A stretch of 64,000 nucleotides of DNA from Dendrobium chrysotoxum (taxonomy: Eukaryota; Streptophyta; Magnoliopsida; Asparagales; Orchidaceae). The stretch covers positions 36,319,591 to 36,383,590 of the forward strand of contig CM034300.1 in assembly GCA_019925795.1 (NCBI GenBank), written 5' to 3'. The position numbers and the translations under genes were made by a program. The number at the start of each line of letters is the position of its first letter. The stretch's first letter is position 1. The notes below the pieces were generated by a model. It saw only the letters and a list, made by a program, of their open reading frames with translations, made no database searches and was not told the DNA's origin. This document shows positions 10,476 to 23,490 of this stretch, piece after piece.

Positions 10476-10594
10476 GGGTGCGACCATACCAGCACCAGTG
10501 CACCGGATCCCATCAGAACTCCGCAGTTAAGCGTGCTTGGGCGAGAGTAGTACTAGGATGGGTGACCTCCTGGGAAGTCCTCGTGTTGCACCCC
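10476..10594 (+). rRNA. 5S rRNA: 5S rRNA, copy 22
   Basis: Consensus gene and spacer; 496-bp unit. Confidence 0.97.
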
Positions 10595-10971
10595 CTTTTT
10601 CAACCGGGGTTCTCTTTTTTTCTCATGGCGCTCCATCACGGCCTACTGAACCCCGGCAATGCTCGCTCGGCGCGCATCGGGCGAAGAAACCCTCATCGTG
10701 GGACCCCTGAAGGGGAACGGCATGTCCAAGGATTCGGCCGCGCGGTAATCGCGATAACTTTCTGCCGAGGATTCCGTTTCGGCCTTATGACCCCATTCCG
10801 GAATGCTTTTTCAGAGCCGGAGGTGGCGCCGATGTGCCAAAGGCCCATCGGACGGGCTTGCGCAGCCGAACAGCGCAGTTTCGGTCCCCTACGGTCCGCC
10901 GGAATGAAGACGCCCCCAAATCCCCGTTCAGCCGGAGTCTACTTAATTATATTTTGAGACCATATTACTAC

Positions 10972-11090
10972 GGGTGCGACCATACCAGCACCAGTGCACC
11001 GGATCCCATCAGAACTCCGCAGTTAAGCGTGCTTGGGCGAGAGTAGTACTAGGATGGGTGACCTCCTGGGAAGTCCTCGTGTTGCACCCC
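10972..11090 (+). rRNA. 5S rRNA: 5S rRNA, copy 23
   Basis: Consensus gene and spacer; 496-bp unit. Confidence 0.97.
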
Positions 11091-11467
11091 CTTTTTCAAC
11101 CGGGGTTCTCTTTTTTTCTCATGGCGCTCCATCACGGCCTACTGAACCCCGGCAATGCTCGCTCGGCGCGCATCGGGCGAAGAAACCCTCATCGTGGGAC
11201 CCCTGAAGGGGAACGGCATGTCCAAGGATTCGGCCGCGCGGTAATCGCGATAACTTTCTGCCGAGGATTCCGTTTCGGCCTTATGACCCCATTCCGGAAT
11301 GCTTTTTCAGAGCCGGAGGTGGCGCCGATGTGCCAAAGGCCCATCGGACGGGCTTGCGCAGCCGAACAGCGCAGTTTCGGTCCCCTACGGTCCGCCGGAA
11401 TGAAGACGCCCCCAAATCCCCGTTCAGCCGGAGTCTACTTAATTATATTTTGAGACCATATTACTAC

Positions 11468-11586
11468 GGGTGCGACCATACCAGCACCAGTGCACCGGAT
11501 CCCATCAGAACTCCGCAGTTAAGCGTGCTTGGGCGAGAGTAGTACTAGGATGGGTGACCTCCTGGGAAGTCCTCGTGTTGCACCCC
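11468..11586 (+). rRNA. 5S rRNA: 5S rRNA, copy 24
   Basis: Consensus gene and spacer; 496-bp unit. Confidence 0.97.
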
Positions 11587-11963
11587 CTTTTTCAACCGGG
11601 GTTCTCTTTTTTTCTCATGGCGCTCCATCACGGCCTACTGAACCCCGGCAATGCTCGCTCGGCGCGCATCGGGCGAAGAAACCCTCATCGTGGGACCCCT
11701 GAAGGGGAACGGCATGTCCAAGGATTCGGCCGCGCGGTAATCGCGATAACTTTCTGCCGAGGATTCCGTTTCGGCCTTATGACCCCATTCCGGAATGCTT
11801 TTTCAGAGCCGGAGGTGGCGCCGATGTGCCAAAGGCCCATCGGACGGGCTTGCGCAGCCGAACAGCGCAGTTTCGGTCCCCTACGGTCCGCCGGAATGAA
11901 GACGCCCCCAAATCCCCGTTCAGCCGGAGTCTACTTAATTATATTTTGAGACCATATTACTAC

Positions 11964-12082
11964 GGGTGCGACCATACCAGCACCAGTGCACCGGATCCCA
12001 TCAGAACTCCGCAGTTAAGCGTGCTTGGGCGAGAGTAGTACTAGGATGGGTGACCTCCTGGGAAGTCCTCGTGTTGCACCCC
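11964..12082 (+). rRNA. 5S rRNA: 5S rRNA, copy 25
   Basis: Consensus gene and spacer; 496-bp unit. Confidence 0.97.
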
Positions 12083-12459
12083 CTTTTTCAACCGGGGTTC
12101 TCTTTTTTTCTCATGGCGCTCCATCACGGCCTACTGAACCCCGGCAATGCTCGCTCGGCGCGCATCGGGCGAAGAAACCCTCATCGTGGGACCCCTGAAG
12201 GGGAACGGCATGTCCAAGGATTCGGCCGCGCGGTAATCGCGATAACTTTCTGCCGAGGATTCCGTTTCGGCCTTATGACCCCATTCCGGAATGCTTTTTC
12301 AGAGCCGGAGGTGGCGCCGATGTGCCAAAGGCCCATCGGACGGGCTTGCGCAGCCGAACAGCGCAGTTTCGGTCCCCTACGGTCCGCCGGAATGAAGACG
12401 CCCCCAAATCCCCGTTCAGCCGGAGTCTACTTAATTATATTTTGAGACCATATTACTAC

Positions 12460-12578
12460 GGGTGCGACCATACCAGCACCAGTGCACCGGATCCCATCAG
12501 AACTCCGCAGTTAAGCGTGCTTGGGCGAGAGTAGTACTAGGATGGGTGACCTCCTGGGAAGTCCTCGTGTTGCACCCC
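12460..12578 (+). rRNA. 5S rRNA: 5S rRNA, copy 26
   Basis: Consensus gene and spacer; 496-bp unit. Confidence 0.97.
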
Positions 12579-12955
12579 CTTTTTCAACCGGGGTTCTCTT
12601 TTTTTCTCATGGCGCTCCATCACGGCCTACTGAACCCCGGCAATGCTCGCTCGGCGCGCATCGGGCGAAGAAACCCTCATCGTGGGACCCCTGAAGGGGA
12701 ACGGCATGTCCAAGGATTCGGCCGCGCGGTAATCGCGATAACTTTCTGCCGAGGATTCCGTTTCGGCCTTATGACCCCATTCCGGAATGCTTTTTCAGAG
12801 CCGGAGGTGGCGCCGATGTGCCAAAGGCCCATCGGACGGGCTTGCGCAGCCGAACAGCGCAGTTTCGGTCCCCTACGGTCCGCCGGAATGAAGACGCCCC
12901 CAAATCCCCGTTCAGCCGGAGTCTACTTAATTATATTTTGAGACCATATTACTAC

Positions 12956-13074
12956 GGGTGCGACCATACCAGCACCAGTGCACCGGATCCCATCAGAACT
13001 CCGCAGTTAAGCGTGCTTGGGCGAGAGTAGTACTAGGATGGGTGACCTCCTGGGAAGTCCTCGTGTTGCACCCC
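12956..13074 (+). rRNA. 5S rRNA: 5S rRNA, copy 27
   Basis: Consensus gene and spacer; 496-bp unit. Confidence 0.97.
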
Positions 13075-13451
13075 CTTTTTCAACCGGGGTTCTCTTTTTT
13101 TCTCATGGCGCTCCATCACGGCCTACTGAACCCCGGCAATGCTCGCTCGGCGCGCATCGGGCGAAGAAACCCTCATCGTGGGACCCCTGAAGGGGAACGG
13201 CATGTCCAAGGATTCGGCCGCGCGGTAATCGCGATAACTTTCTGCCGAGGATTCCGTTTCGGCCTTATGACCCCATTCCGGAATGCTTTTTCAGAGCCGG
13301 AGGTGGCGCCGATGTGCCAAAGGCCCATCGGACGGGCTTGCGCAGCCGAACAGCGCAGTTTCGGTCCCCTACGGTCCGCCGGAATGAAGACGCCCCCAAA
13401 TCCCCGTTCAGCCGGAGTCTACTTAATTATATTTTGAGACCATATTACTAC

Positions 13452-13570
13452 GGGTGCGACCATACCAGCACCAGTGCACCGGATCCCATCAGAACTCCGC
13501 AGTTAAGCGTGCTTGGGCGAGAGTAGTACTAGGATGGGTGACCTCCTGGGAAGTCCTCGTGTTGCACCCC
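13452..13570 (+). rRNA. 5S rRNA: 5S rRNA, copy 28
   Basis: Consensus gene and spacer; 496-bp unit. Confidence 0.97.
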
Positions 13571-13947
13571 CTTTTTCAACCGGGGTTCTCTTTTTTTCTC
13601 ATGGCGCTCCATCACGGCCTACTGAACCCCGGCAATGCTCGCTCGGCGCGCATCGGGCGAAGAAACCCTCATCGTGGGACCCCTGAAGGGGAACGGCATG
13701 TCCAAGGATTCGGCCGCGCGGTAATCGCGATAACTTTCTGCCGAGGATTCCGTTTCGGCCTTATGACCCCATTCCGGAATGCTTTTTCAGAGCCGGAGGT
13801 GGCGCCGATGTGCCAAAGGCCCATCGGACGGGCTTGCGCAGCCGAACAGCGCAGTTTCGGTCCCCTACGGTCCGCCGGAATGAAGACGCCCCCAAATCCC
13901 CGTTCAGCCGGAGTCTACTTAATTATATTTTGAGACCATATTACTAC

Positions 13948-14066
13948 GGGTGCGACCATACCAGCACCAGTGCACCGGATCCCATCAGAACTCCGCAGTT
14001 AAGCGTGCTTGGGCGAGAGTAGTACTAGGATGGGTGACCTCCTGGGAAGTCCTCGTGTTGCACCCC
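13948..14066 (+). rRNA. 5S rRNA: 5S rRNA, copy 29
   Basis: Consensus gene and spacer; 496-bp unit. Confidence 0.97.
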
Positions 14067-14443
14067 CTTTTTCAACCGGGGTTCTCTTTTTTTCTCATGG
14101 CGCTCCATCACGGCCTACTGAACCCCGGCAATGCTCGCTCGGCGCGCATCGGGCGAAGAAACCCTCATCGTGGGACCCCTGAAGGGGAACGGCATGTCCA
14201 AGGATTCGGCCGCGCGGTAATCGCGATAACTTTCTGCCGAGGATTCCGTTTCGGCCTTATGACCCCATTCCGGAATGCTTTTTCAGAGCCGGAGGTGGCG
14301 CCGATGTGCCAAAGGCCCATCGGACGGGCTTGCGCAGCCGAACAGCGCAGTTTCGGTCCCCTACGGTCCGCCGGAATGAAGACGCCCCCAAATCCCCGTT
14401 CAGCCGGAGTCTACTTAATTATATTTTGAGACCATATTACTAC

Positions 14444-14562
14444 GGGTGCGACCATACCAGCACCAGTGCACCGGATCCCATCAGAACTCCGCAGTTAAGC
14501 GTGCTTGGGCGAGAGTAGTACTAGGATGGGTGACCTCCTGGGAAGTCCTCGTGTTGCACCCC
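14444..14562 (+). rRNA. 5S rRNA: 5S rRNA, copy 30
   Basis: Consensus gene and spacer; 496-bp unit. Confidence 0.97.
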
Positions 14563-14939
14563 CTTTTTCAACCGGGGTTCTCTTTTTTTCTCATGGCGCT
14601 CCATCACGGCCTACTGAACCCCGGCAATGCTCGCTCGGCGCGCATCGGGCGAAGAAACCCTCATCGTGGGACCCCTGAAGGGGAACGGCATGTCCAAGGA
14701 TTCGGCCGCGCGGTAATCGCGATAACTTTCTGCCGAGGATTCCGTTTCGGCCTTATGACCCCATTCCGGAATGCTTTTTCAGAGCCGGAGGTGGCGCCGA
14801 TGTGCCAAAGGCCCATCGGACGGGCTTGCGCAGCCGAACAGCGCAGTTTCGGTCCCCTACGGTCCGCCGGAATGAAGACGCCCCCAAATCCCCGTTCAGC
14901 CGGAGTCTACTTAATTATATTTTGAGACCATATTACTAC

Positions 14940-15058
14940 GGGTGCGACCATACCAGCACCAGTGCACCGGATCCCATCAGAACTCCGCAGTTAAGCGTGC
15001 TTGGGCGAGAGTAGTACTAGGATGGGTGACCTCCTGGGAAGTCCTCGTGTTGCACCCC
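14940..15058 (+). rRNA. 5S rRNA: 5S rRNA, copy 31
   Basis: Consensus gene and spacer; 496-bp unit. Confidence 0.97.
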
Positions 15059-15435
15059 CTTTTTCAACCGGGGTTCTCTTTTTTTCTCATGGCGCTCCAT
15101 CACGGCCTACTGAACCCCGGCAATGCTCGCTCGGCGCGCATCGGGCGAAGAAACCCTCATCGTGGGACCCCTGAAGGGGAACGGCATGTCCAAGGATTCG
15201 GCCGCGCGGTAATCGCGATAACTTTCTGCCGAGGATTCCGTTTCGGCCTTATGACCCCATTCCGGAATGCTTTTTCAGAGCCGGAGGTGGCGCCGATGTG
15301 CCAAAGGCCCATCGGACGGGCTTGCGCAGCCGAACAGCGCAGTTTCGGTCCCCTACGGTCCGCCGGAATGAAGACGCCCCCAAATCCCCGTTCAGCCGGA
15401 GTCTACTTAATTATATTTTGAGACCATATTACTAC

Positions 15436-15554
15436 GGGTGCGACCATACCAGCACCAGTGCACCGGATCCCATCAGAACTCCGCAGTTAAGCGTGCTTGG
15501 GCGAGAGTAGTACTAGGATGGGTGACCTCCTGGGAAGTCCTCGTGTTGCACCCC
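15436..15554 (+). rRNA. 5S rRNA: 5S rRNA, copy 32
   Basis: Consensus gene and spacer; 496-bp unit. Confidence 0.97.
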
Positions 15555-15931
15555 CTTTTTCAACCGGGGTTCTCTTTTTTTCTCATGGCGCTCCATCACG
15601 GCCTACTGAACCCCGGCAATGCTCGCTCGGCGCGCATCGGGCGAAGAAACCCTCATCGTGGGACCCCTGAAGGGGAACGGCATGTCCAAGGATTCGGCCG
15701 CGCGGTAATCGCGATAACTTTCTGCCGAGGATTCCGTTTCGGCCTTATGACCCCATTCCGGAATGCTTTTTCAGAGCCGGAGGTGGCGCCGATGTGCCAA
15801 AGGCCCATCGGACGGGCTTGCGCAGCCGAACAGCGCAGTTTCGGTCCCCTACGGTCCGCCGGAATGAAGACGCCCCCAAATCCCCGTTCAGCCGGAGTCT
15901 ACTTAATTATATTTTGAGACCATATTACTAC

Positions 15932-16050
15932 GGGTGCGACCATACCAGCACCAGTGCACCGGATCCCATCAGAACTCCGCAGTTAAGCGTGCTTGGGCGA
16001 GAGTAGTACTAGGATGGGTGACCTCCTGGGAAGTCCTCGTGTTGCACCCC
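15932..16050 (+). rRNA. 5S rRNA: 5S rRNA, copy 33
   Basis: Consensus gene and spacer; 496-bp unit. Confidence 0.97.
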
Positions 16051-16427
16051 CTTTTTCAACCGGGGTTCTCTTTTTTTCTCATGGCGCTCCATCACGGCCT
16101 ACTGAACCCCGGCAATGCTCGCTCGGCGCGCATCGGGCGAAGAAACCCTCATCGTGGGACCCCTGAAGGGGAACGGCATGTCCAAGGATTCGGCCGCGCG
16201 GTAATCGCGATAACTTTCTGCCGAGGATTCCGTTTCGGCCTTATGACCCCATTCCGGAATGCTTTTTCAGAGCCGGAGGTGGCGCCGATGTGCCAAAGGC
16301 CCATCGGACGGGCTTGCGCAGCCGAACAGCGCAGTTTCGGTCCCCTACGGTCCGCCGGAATGAAGACGCCCCCAAATCCCCGTTCAGCCGGAGTCTACTT
16401 AATTATATTTTGAGACCATATTACTAC

Positions 16428-16546
16428 GGGTGCGACCATACCAGCACCAGTGCACCGGATCCCATCAGAACTCCGCAGTTAAGCGTGCTTGGGCGAGAGT
16501 AGTACTAGGATGGGTGACCTCCTGGGAAGTCCTCGTGTTGCACCCC
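16428..16546 (+). rRNA. 5S rRNA: 5S rRNA, copy 34
   Basis: Consensus gene and spacer; 496-bp unit. Confidence 0.97.
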
Positions 16547-16923
16547 CTTTTTCAACCGGGGTTCTCTTTTTTTCTCATGGCGCTCCATCACGGCCTACTG
16601 AACCCCGGCAATGCTCGCTCGGCGCGCATCGGGCGAAGAAACCCTCATCGTGGGACCCCTGAAGGGGAACGGCATGTCCAAGGATTCGGCCGCGCGGTAA
16701 TCGCGATAACTTTCTGCCGAGGATTCCGTTTCGGCCTTATGACCCCATTCCGGAATGCTTTTTCAGAGCCGGAGGTGGCGCCGATGTGCCAAAGGCCCAT
16801 CGGACGGGCTTGCGCAGCCGAACAGCGCAGTTTCGGTCCCCTACGGTCCGCCGGAATGAAGACGCCCCCAAATCCCCGTTCAGCCGGAGTCTACTTAATT
16901 ATATTTTGAGACCATATTACTAC

Positions 16924-17042
16924 GGGTGCGACCATACCAGCACCAGTGCACCGGATCCCATCAGAACTCCGCAGTTAAGCGTGCTTGGGCGAGAGTAGTA
17001 CTAGGATGGGTGACCTCCTGGGAAGTCCTCGTGTTGCACCCC
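16924..17042 (+). rRNA. 5S rRNA: 5S rRNA, copy 35
   Basis: Consensus gene and spacer; 496-bp unit. Confidence 0.97.
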
Positions 17043-17419
17043 CTTTTTCAACCGGGGTTCTCTTTTTTTCTCATGGCGCTCCATCACGGCCTACTGAACC
17101 CCGGCAATGCTCGCTCGGCGCGCATCGGGCGAAGAAACCCTCATCGTGGGACCCCTGAAGGGGAACGGCATGTCCAAGGATTCGGCCGCGCGGTAATCGC
17201 GATAACTTTCTGCCGAGGATTCCGTTTCGGCCTTATGACCCCATTCCGGAATGCTTTTTCAGAGCCGGAGGTGGCGCCGATGTGCCAAAGGCCCATCGGA
17301 CGGGCTTGCGCAGCCGAACAGCGCAGTTTCGGTCCCCTACGGTCCGCCGGAATGAAGACGCCCCCAAATCCCCGTTCAGCCGGAGTCTACTTAATTATAT
17401 TTTGAGACCATATTACTAC

Positions 17420-17538
17420 GGGTGCGACCATACCAGCACCAGTGCACCGGATCCCATCAGAACTCCGCAGTTAAGCGTGCTTGGGCGAGAGTAGTACTAG
17501 GATGGGTGACCTCCTGGGAAGTCCTCGTGTTGCACCCC
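17420..17538 (+). rRNA. 5S rRNA: 5S rRNA, copy 36
   Basis: Consensus gene and spacer; 496-bp unit. Confidence 0.97.
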
Positions 17539-17915
17539 CTTTTTCAACCGGGGTTCTCTTTTTTTCTCATGGCGCTCCATCACGGCCTACTGAACCCCGG
17601 CAATGCTCGCTCGGCGCGCATCGGGCGAAGAAACCCTCATCGTGGGACCCCTGAAGGGGAACGGCATGTCCAAGGATTCGGCCGCGCGGTAATCGCGATA
17701 ACTTTCTGCCGAGGATTCCGTTTCGGCCTTATGACCCCATTCCGGAATGCTTTTTCAGAGCCGGAGGTGGCGCCGATGTGCCAAAGGCCCATCGGACGGG
17801 CTTGCGCAGCCGAACAGCGCAGTTTCGGTCCCCTACGGTCCGCCGGAATGAAGACGCCCCCAAATCCCCGTTCAGCCGGAGTCTACTTAATTATATTTTG
17901 AGACCATATTACTAC

Positions 17916-18034
17916 GGGTGCGACCATACCAGCACCAGTGCACCGGATCCCATCAGAACTCCGCAGTTAAGCGTGCTTGGGCGAGAGTAGTACTAGGATG
18001 GGTGACCTCCTGGGAAGTCCTCGTGTTGCACCCC
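17916..18034 (+). rRNA. 5S rRNA: 5S rRNA, copy 37
   Basis: Consensus gene and spacer; 496-bp unit. Confidence 0.97.
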
Positions 18035-18411
18035 CTTTTTCAACCGGGGTTCTCTTTTTTTCTCATGGCGCTCCATCACGGCCTACTGAACCCCGGCAAT
18101 GCTCGCTCGGCGCGCATCGGGCGAAGAAACCCTCATCGTGGGACCCCTGAAGGGGAACGGCATGTCCAAGGATTCGGCCGCGCGGTAATCGCGATAACTT
18201 TCTGCCGAGGATTCCGTTTCGGCCTTATGACCCCATTCCGGAATGCTTTTTCAGAGCCGGAGGTGGCGCCGATGTGCCAAAGGCCCATCGGACGGGCTTG
18301 CGCAGCCGAACAGCGCAGTTTCGGTCCCCTACGGTCCGCCGGAATGAAGACGCCCCCAAATCCCCGTTCAGCCGGAGTCTACTTAATTATATTTTGAGAC
18401 CATATTACTAC

Positions 18412-18530
18412 GGGTGCGACCATACCAGCACCAGTGCACCGGATCCCATCAGAACTCCGCAGTTAAGCGTGCTTGGGCGAGAGTAGTACTAGGATGGGTG
18501 ACCTCCTGGGAAGTCCTCGTGTTGCACCCC
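18412..18530 (+). rRNA. 5S rRNA: 5S rRNA, copy 38
   Basis: Consensus gene and spacer; 496-bp unit. Confidence 0.97.
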
Positions 18531-18907
18531 CTTTTTCAACCGGGGTTCTCTTTTTTTCTCATGGCGCTCCATCACGGCCTACTGAACCCCGGCAATGCTC
18601 GCTCGGCGCGCATCGGGCGAAGAAACCCTCATCGTGGGACCCCTGAAGGGGAACGGCATGTCCAAGGATTCGGCCGCGCGGTAATCGCGATAACTTTCTG
18701 CCGAGGATTCCGTTTCGGCCTTATGACCCCATTCCGGAATGCTTTTTCAGAGCCGGAGGTGGCGCCGATGTGCCAAAGGCCCATCGGACGGGCTTGCGCA
18801 GCCGAACAGCGCAGTTTCGGTCCCCTACGGTCCGCCGGAATGAAGACGCCCCCAAATCCCCGTTCAGCCGGAGTCTACTTAATTATATTTTGAGACCATA
18901 TTACTAC

Positions 18908-19026
18908 GGGTGCGACCATACCAGCACCAGTGCACCGGATCCCATCAGAACTCCGCAGTTAAGCGTGCTTGGGCGAGAGTAGTACTAGGATGGGTGACCT
19001 CCTGGGAAGTCCTCGTGTTGCACCCC
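18908..19026 (+). rRNA. 5S rRNA: 5S rRNA, copy 39
   Basis: Consensus gene and spacer; 496-bp unit. Confidence 0.97.
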
Positions 19027-19403
19027 CTTTTTCAACCGGGGTTCTCTTTTTTTCTCATGGCGCTCCATCACGGCCTACTGAACCCCGGCAATGCTCGCTC
19101 GGCGCGCATCGGGCGAAGAAACCCTCATCGTGGGACCCCTGAAGGGGAACGGCATGTCCAAGGATTCGGCCGCGCGGTAATCGCGATAACTTTCTGCCGA
19201 GGATTCCGTTTCGGCCTTATGACCCCATTCCGGAATGCTTTTTCAGAGCCGGAGGTGGCGCCGATGTGCCAAAGGCCCATCGGACGGGCTTGCGCAGCCG
19301 AACAGCGCAGTTTCGGTCCCCTACGGTCCGCCGGAATGAAGACGCCCCCAAATCCCCGTTCAGCCGGAGTCTACTTAATTATATTTTGAGACCATATTAC
19401 TAC

Positions 19404-19522
19404 GGGTGCGACCATACCAGCACCAGTGCACCGGATCCCATCAGAACTCCGCAGTTAAGCGTGCTTGGGCGAGAGTAGTACTAGGATGGGTGACCTCCTG
19501 GGAAGTCCTCGTGTTGCACCCC
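19404..19522 (+). rRNA. 5S rRNA: 5S rRNA, copy 40
   Basis: Consensus gene and spacer; 496-bp unit. Confidence 0.97.
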
Positions 19523-19899
19523 CTTTTTCAACCGGGGTTCTCTTTTTTTCTCATGGCGCTCCATCACGGCCTACTGAACCCCGGCAATGCTCGCTCGGCG
19601 CGCATCGGGCGAAGAAACCCTCATCGTGGGACCCCTGAAGGGGAACGGCATGTCCAAGGATTCGGCCGCGCGGTAATCGCGATAACTTTCTGCCGAGGAT
19701 TCCGTTTCGGCCTTATGACCCCATTCCGGAATGCTTTTTCAGAGCCGGAGGTGGCGCCGATGTGCCAAAGGCCCATCGGACGGGCTTGCGCAGCCGAACA
19801 GCGCAGTTTCGGTCCCCTACGGTCCGCCGGAATGAAGACGCCCCCAAATCCCCGTTCAGCCGGAGTCTACTTAATTATATTTTGAGACCATATTACTAC

Positions 19900-20018
19900 G
19901 GGTGCGACCATACCAGCACCAGTGCACCGGATCCCATCAGAACTCCGCAGTTAAGCGTGCTTGGGCGAGAGTAGTACTAGGATGGGTGACCTCCTGGGAA
20001 GTCCTCGTGTTGCACCCC
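19900..20018 (+). rRNA. 5S rRNA: 5S rRNA, copy 41
   Basis: Consensus gene and spacer; 496-bp unit. Confidence 0.97.
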
Positions 20019-20395
20019 CTTTTTCAACCGGGGTTCTCTTTTTTTCTCATGGCGCTCCATCACGGCCTACTGAACCCCGGCAATGCTCGCTCGGCGCGCA
20101 TCGGGCGAAGAAACCCTCATCGTGGGACCCCTGAAGGGGAACGGCATGTCCAAGGATTCGGCCGCGCGGTAATCGCGATAACTTTCTGCCGAGGATTCCG
20201 TTTCGGCCTTATGACCCCATTCCGGAATGCTTTTTCAGAGCCGGAGGTGGCGCCGATGTGCCAAAGGCCCATCGGACGGGCTTGCGCAGCCGAACAGCGC
20301 AGTTTCGGTCCCCTACGGTCCGCCGGAATGAAGACGCCCCCAAATCCCCGTTCAGCCGGAGTCTACTTAATTATATTTTGAGACCATATTACTAC

Positions 20396-20514
20396 GGGTG
20401 CGACCATACCAGCACCAGTGCACCGGATCCCATCAGAACTCCGCAGTTAAGCGTGCTTGGGCGAGAGTAGTACTAGGATGGGTGACCTCCTGGGAAGTCC
20501 TCGTGTTGCACCCC
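20396..20514 (+). rRNA. 5S rRNA: 5S rRNA, copy 42
   Basis: Consensus gene and spacer; 496-bp unit. Confidence 0.97.
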
Positions 20515-20891
20515 CTTTTTCAACCGGGGTTCTCTTTTTTTCTCATGGCGCTCCATCACGGCCTACTGAACCCCGGCAATGCTCGCTCGGCGCGCATCGG
20601 GCGAAGAAACCCTCATCGTGGGACCCCTGAAGGGGAACGGCATGTCCAAGGATTCGGCCGCGCGGTAATCGCGATAACTTTCTGCCGAGGATTCCGTTTC
20701 GGCCTTATGACCCCATTCCGGAATGCTTTTTCAGAGCCGGAGGTGGCGCCGATGTGCCAAAGGCCCATCGGACGGGCTTGCGCAGCCGAACAGCGCAGTT
20801 TCGGTCCCCTACGGTCCGCCGGAATGAAGACGCCCCCAAATCCCCGTTCAGCCGGAGTCTACTTAATTATATTTTGAGACCATATTACTAC

Positions 20892-21010
20892 GGGTGCGAC
20901 CATACCAGCACCAGTGCACCGGATCCCATCAGAACTCCGCAGTTAAGCGTGCTTGGGCGAGAGTAGTACTAGGATGGGTGACCTCCTGGGAAGTCCTCGT
21001 GTTGCACCCC
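20892..21010 (+). rRNA. 5S rRNA: 5S rRNA, copy 43
   Basis: Consensus gene and spacer; 496-bp unit. Confidence 0.97.
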
Positions 21011-21387
21011 CTTTTTCAACCGGGGTTCTCTTTTTTTCTCATGGCGCTCCATCACGGCCTACTGAACCCCGGCAATGCTCGCTCGGCGCGCATCGGGCGA
21101 AGAAACCCTCATCGTGGGACCCCTGAAGGGGAACGGCATGTCCAAGGATTCGGCCGCGCGGTAATCGCGATAACTTTCTGCCGAGGATTCCGTTTCGGCC
21201 TTATGACCCCATTCCGGAATGCTTTTTCAGAGCCGGAGGTGGCGCCGATGTGCCAAAGGCCCATCGGACGGGCTTGCGCAGCCGAACAGCGCAGTTTCGG
21301 TCCCCTACGGTCCGCCGGAATGAAGACGCCCCCAAATCCCCGTTCAGCCGGAGTCTACTTAATTATATTTTGAGACCATATTACTAC

Positions 21388-21506
21388 GGGTGCGACCATA
21401 CCAGCACCAGTGCACCGGATCCCATCAGAACTCCGCAGTTAAGCGTGCTTGGGCGAGAGTAGTACTAGGATGGGTGACCTCCTGGGAAGTCCTCGTGTTG
21501 CACCCC
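21388..21506 (+). rRNA. 5S rRNA: 5S rRNA, copy 44
   Basis: Consensus gene and spacer; 496-bp unit. Confidence 0.97.
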
Positions 21507-21883
21507 CTTTTTCAACCGGGGTTCTCTTTTTTTCTCATGGCGCTCCATCACGGCCTACTGAACCCCGGCAATGCTCGCTCGGCGCGCATCGGGCGAAGAA
21601 ACCCTCATCGTGGGACCCCTGAAGGGGAACGGCATGTCCAAGGATTCGGCCGCGCGGTAATCGCGATAACTTTCTGCCGAGGATTCCGTTTCGGCCTTAT
21701 GACCCCATTCCGGAATGCTTTTTCAGAGCCGGAGGTGGCGCCGATGTGCCAAAGGCCCATCGGACGGGCTTGCGCAGCCGAACAGCGCAGTTTCGGTCCC
21801 CTACGGTCCGCCGGAATGAAGACGCCCCCAAATCCCCGTTCAGCCGGAGTCTACTTAATTATATTTTGAGACCATATTACTAC

Positions 21884-22002
21884 GGGTGCGACCATACCAG
21901 CACCAGTGCACCGGATCCCATCAGAACTCCGCAGTTAAGCGTGCTTGGGCGAGAGTAGTACTAGGATGGGTGACCTCCTGGGAAGTCCTCGTGTTGCACC
22001 CC
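21884..22002 (+). rRNA. 5S rRNA: 5S rRNA, copy 45
   Basis: Consensus gene and spacer; 496-bp unit. Confidence 0.97.
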
Positions 22003-22379
22003 CTTTTTCAACCGGGGTTCTCTTTTTTTCTCATGGCGCTCCATCACGGCCTACTGAACCCCGGCAATGCTCGCTCGGCGCGCATCGGGCGAAGAAACCC
22101 TCATCGTGGGACCCCTGAAGGGGAACGGCATGTCCAAGGATTCGGCCGCGCGGTAATCGCGATAACTTTCTGCCGAGGATTCCGTTTCGGCCTTATGACC
22201 CCATTCCGGAATGCTTTTTCAGAGCCGGAGGTGGCGCCGATGTGCCAAAGGCCCATCGGACGGGCTTGCGCAGCCGAACAGCGCAGTTTCGGTCCCCTAC
22301 GGTCCGCCGGAATGAAGACGCCCCCAAATCCCCGTTCAGCCGGAGTCTACTTAATTATATTTTGAGACCATATTACTAC

Positions 22380-22498
22380 GGGTGCGACCATACCAGCACC
22401 AGTGCACCGGATCCCATCAGAACTCCGCAGTTAAGCGTGCTTGGGCGAGAGTAGTACTAGGATGGGTGACCTCCTGGGAAGTCCTCGTGTTGCACCCC
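22380..22498 (+). rRNA. 5S rRNA: 5S rRNA, copy 46
   Basis: Consensus gene and spacer; 496-bp unit. Confidence 0.97.
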
Positions 22499-22875
22499 CT
22501 TTTTCAACCGGGGTTCTCTTTTTTTCTCATGGCGCTCCATCACGGCCTACTGAACCCCGGCAATGCTCGCTCGGCGCGCATCGGGCGAAGAAACCCTCAT
22601 CGTGGGACCCCTGAAGGGGAACGGCATGTCCAAGGATTCGGCCGCGCGGTAATCGCGATAACTTTCTGCCGAGGATTCCGTTTCGGCCTTATGACCCCAT
22701 TCCGGAATGCTTTTTCAGAGCCGGAGGTGGCGCCGATGTGCCAAAGGCCCATCGGACGGGCTTGCGCAGCCGAACAGCGCAGTTTCGGTCCCCTACGGTC
22801 CGCCGGAATGAAGACGCCCCCAAATCCCCGTTCAGCCGGAGTCTACTTAATTATATTTTGAGACCATATTACTAC

Positions 22876-22994
22876 GGGTGCGACCATACCAGCACCAGTG
22901 CACCGGATCCCATCAGAACTCCGCAGTTAAGCGTGCTTGGGCGAGAGTAGTACTAGGATGGGTGACCTCCTGGGAAGTCCTCGTGTTGCACCCC
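22876..22994 (+). rRNA. 5S rRNA: 5S rRNA, copy 47
   Basis: Consensus gene and spacer; 496-bp unit. Confidence 0.97.
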
Positions 22995-23371
22995 CTTTTT
23001 CAACCGGGGTTCTCTTTTTTTCTCATGGCGCTCCATCACGGCCTACTGAACCCCGGCAATGCTCGCTCGGCGCGCATCGGGCGAAGAAACCCTCATCGTG
23101 GGACCCCTGAAGGGGAACGGCATGTCCAAGGATTCGGCCGCGCGGTAATCGCGATAACTTTCTGCCGAGGATTCCGTTTCGGCCTTATGACCCCATTCCG
23201 GAATGCTTTTTCAGAGCCGGAGGTGGCGCCGATGTGCCAAAGGCCCATCGGACGGGCTTGCGCAGCCGAACAGCGCAGTTTCGGTCCCCTACGGTCCGCC
23301 GGAATGAAGACGCCCCCAAATCCCCGTTCAGCCGGAGTCTACTTAATTATATTTTGAGACCATATTACTAC

Positions 23372-23490
23372 GGGTGCGACCATACCAGCACCAGTGCACC
23401 GGATCCCATCAGAACTCCGCAGTTAAGCGTGCTTGGGCGAGAGTAGTACTAGGATGGGTGACCTCCTGGGAAGTCCTCGTGTTGCACCCC
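23372..23490 (+). rRNA. 5S rRNA: 5S rRNA, copy 48
   Basis: Consensus gene and spacer; 496-bp unit. Confidence 0.97.
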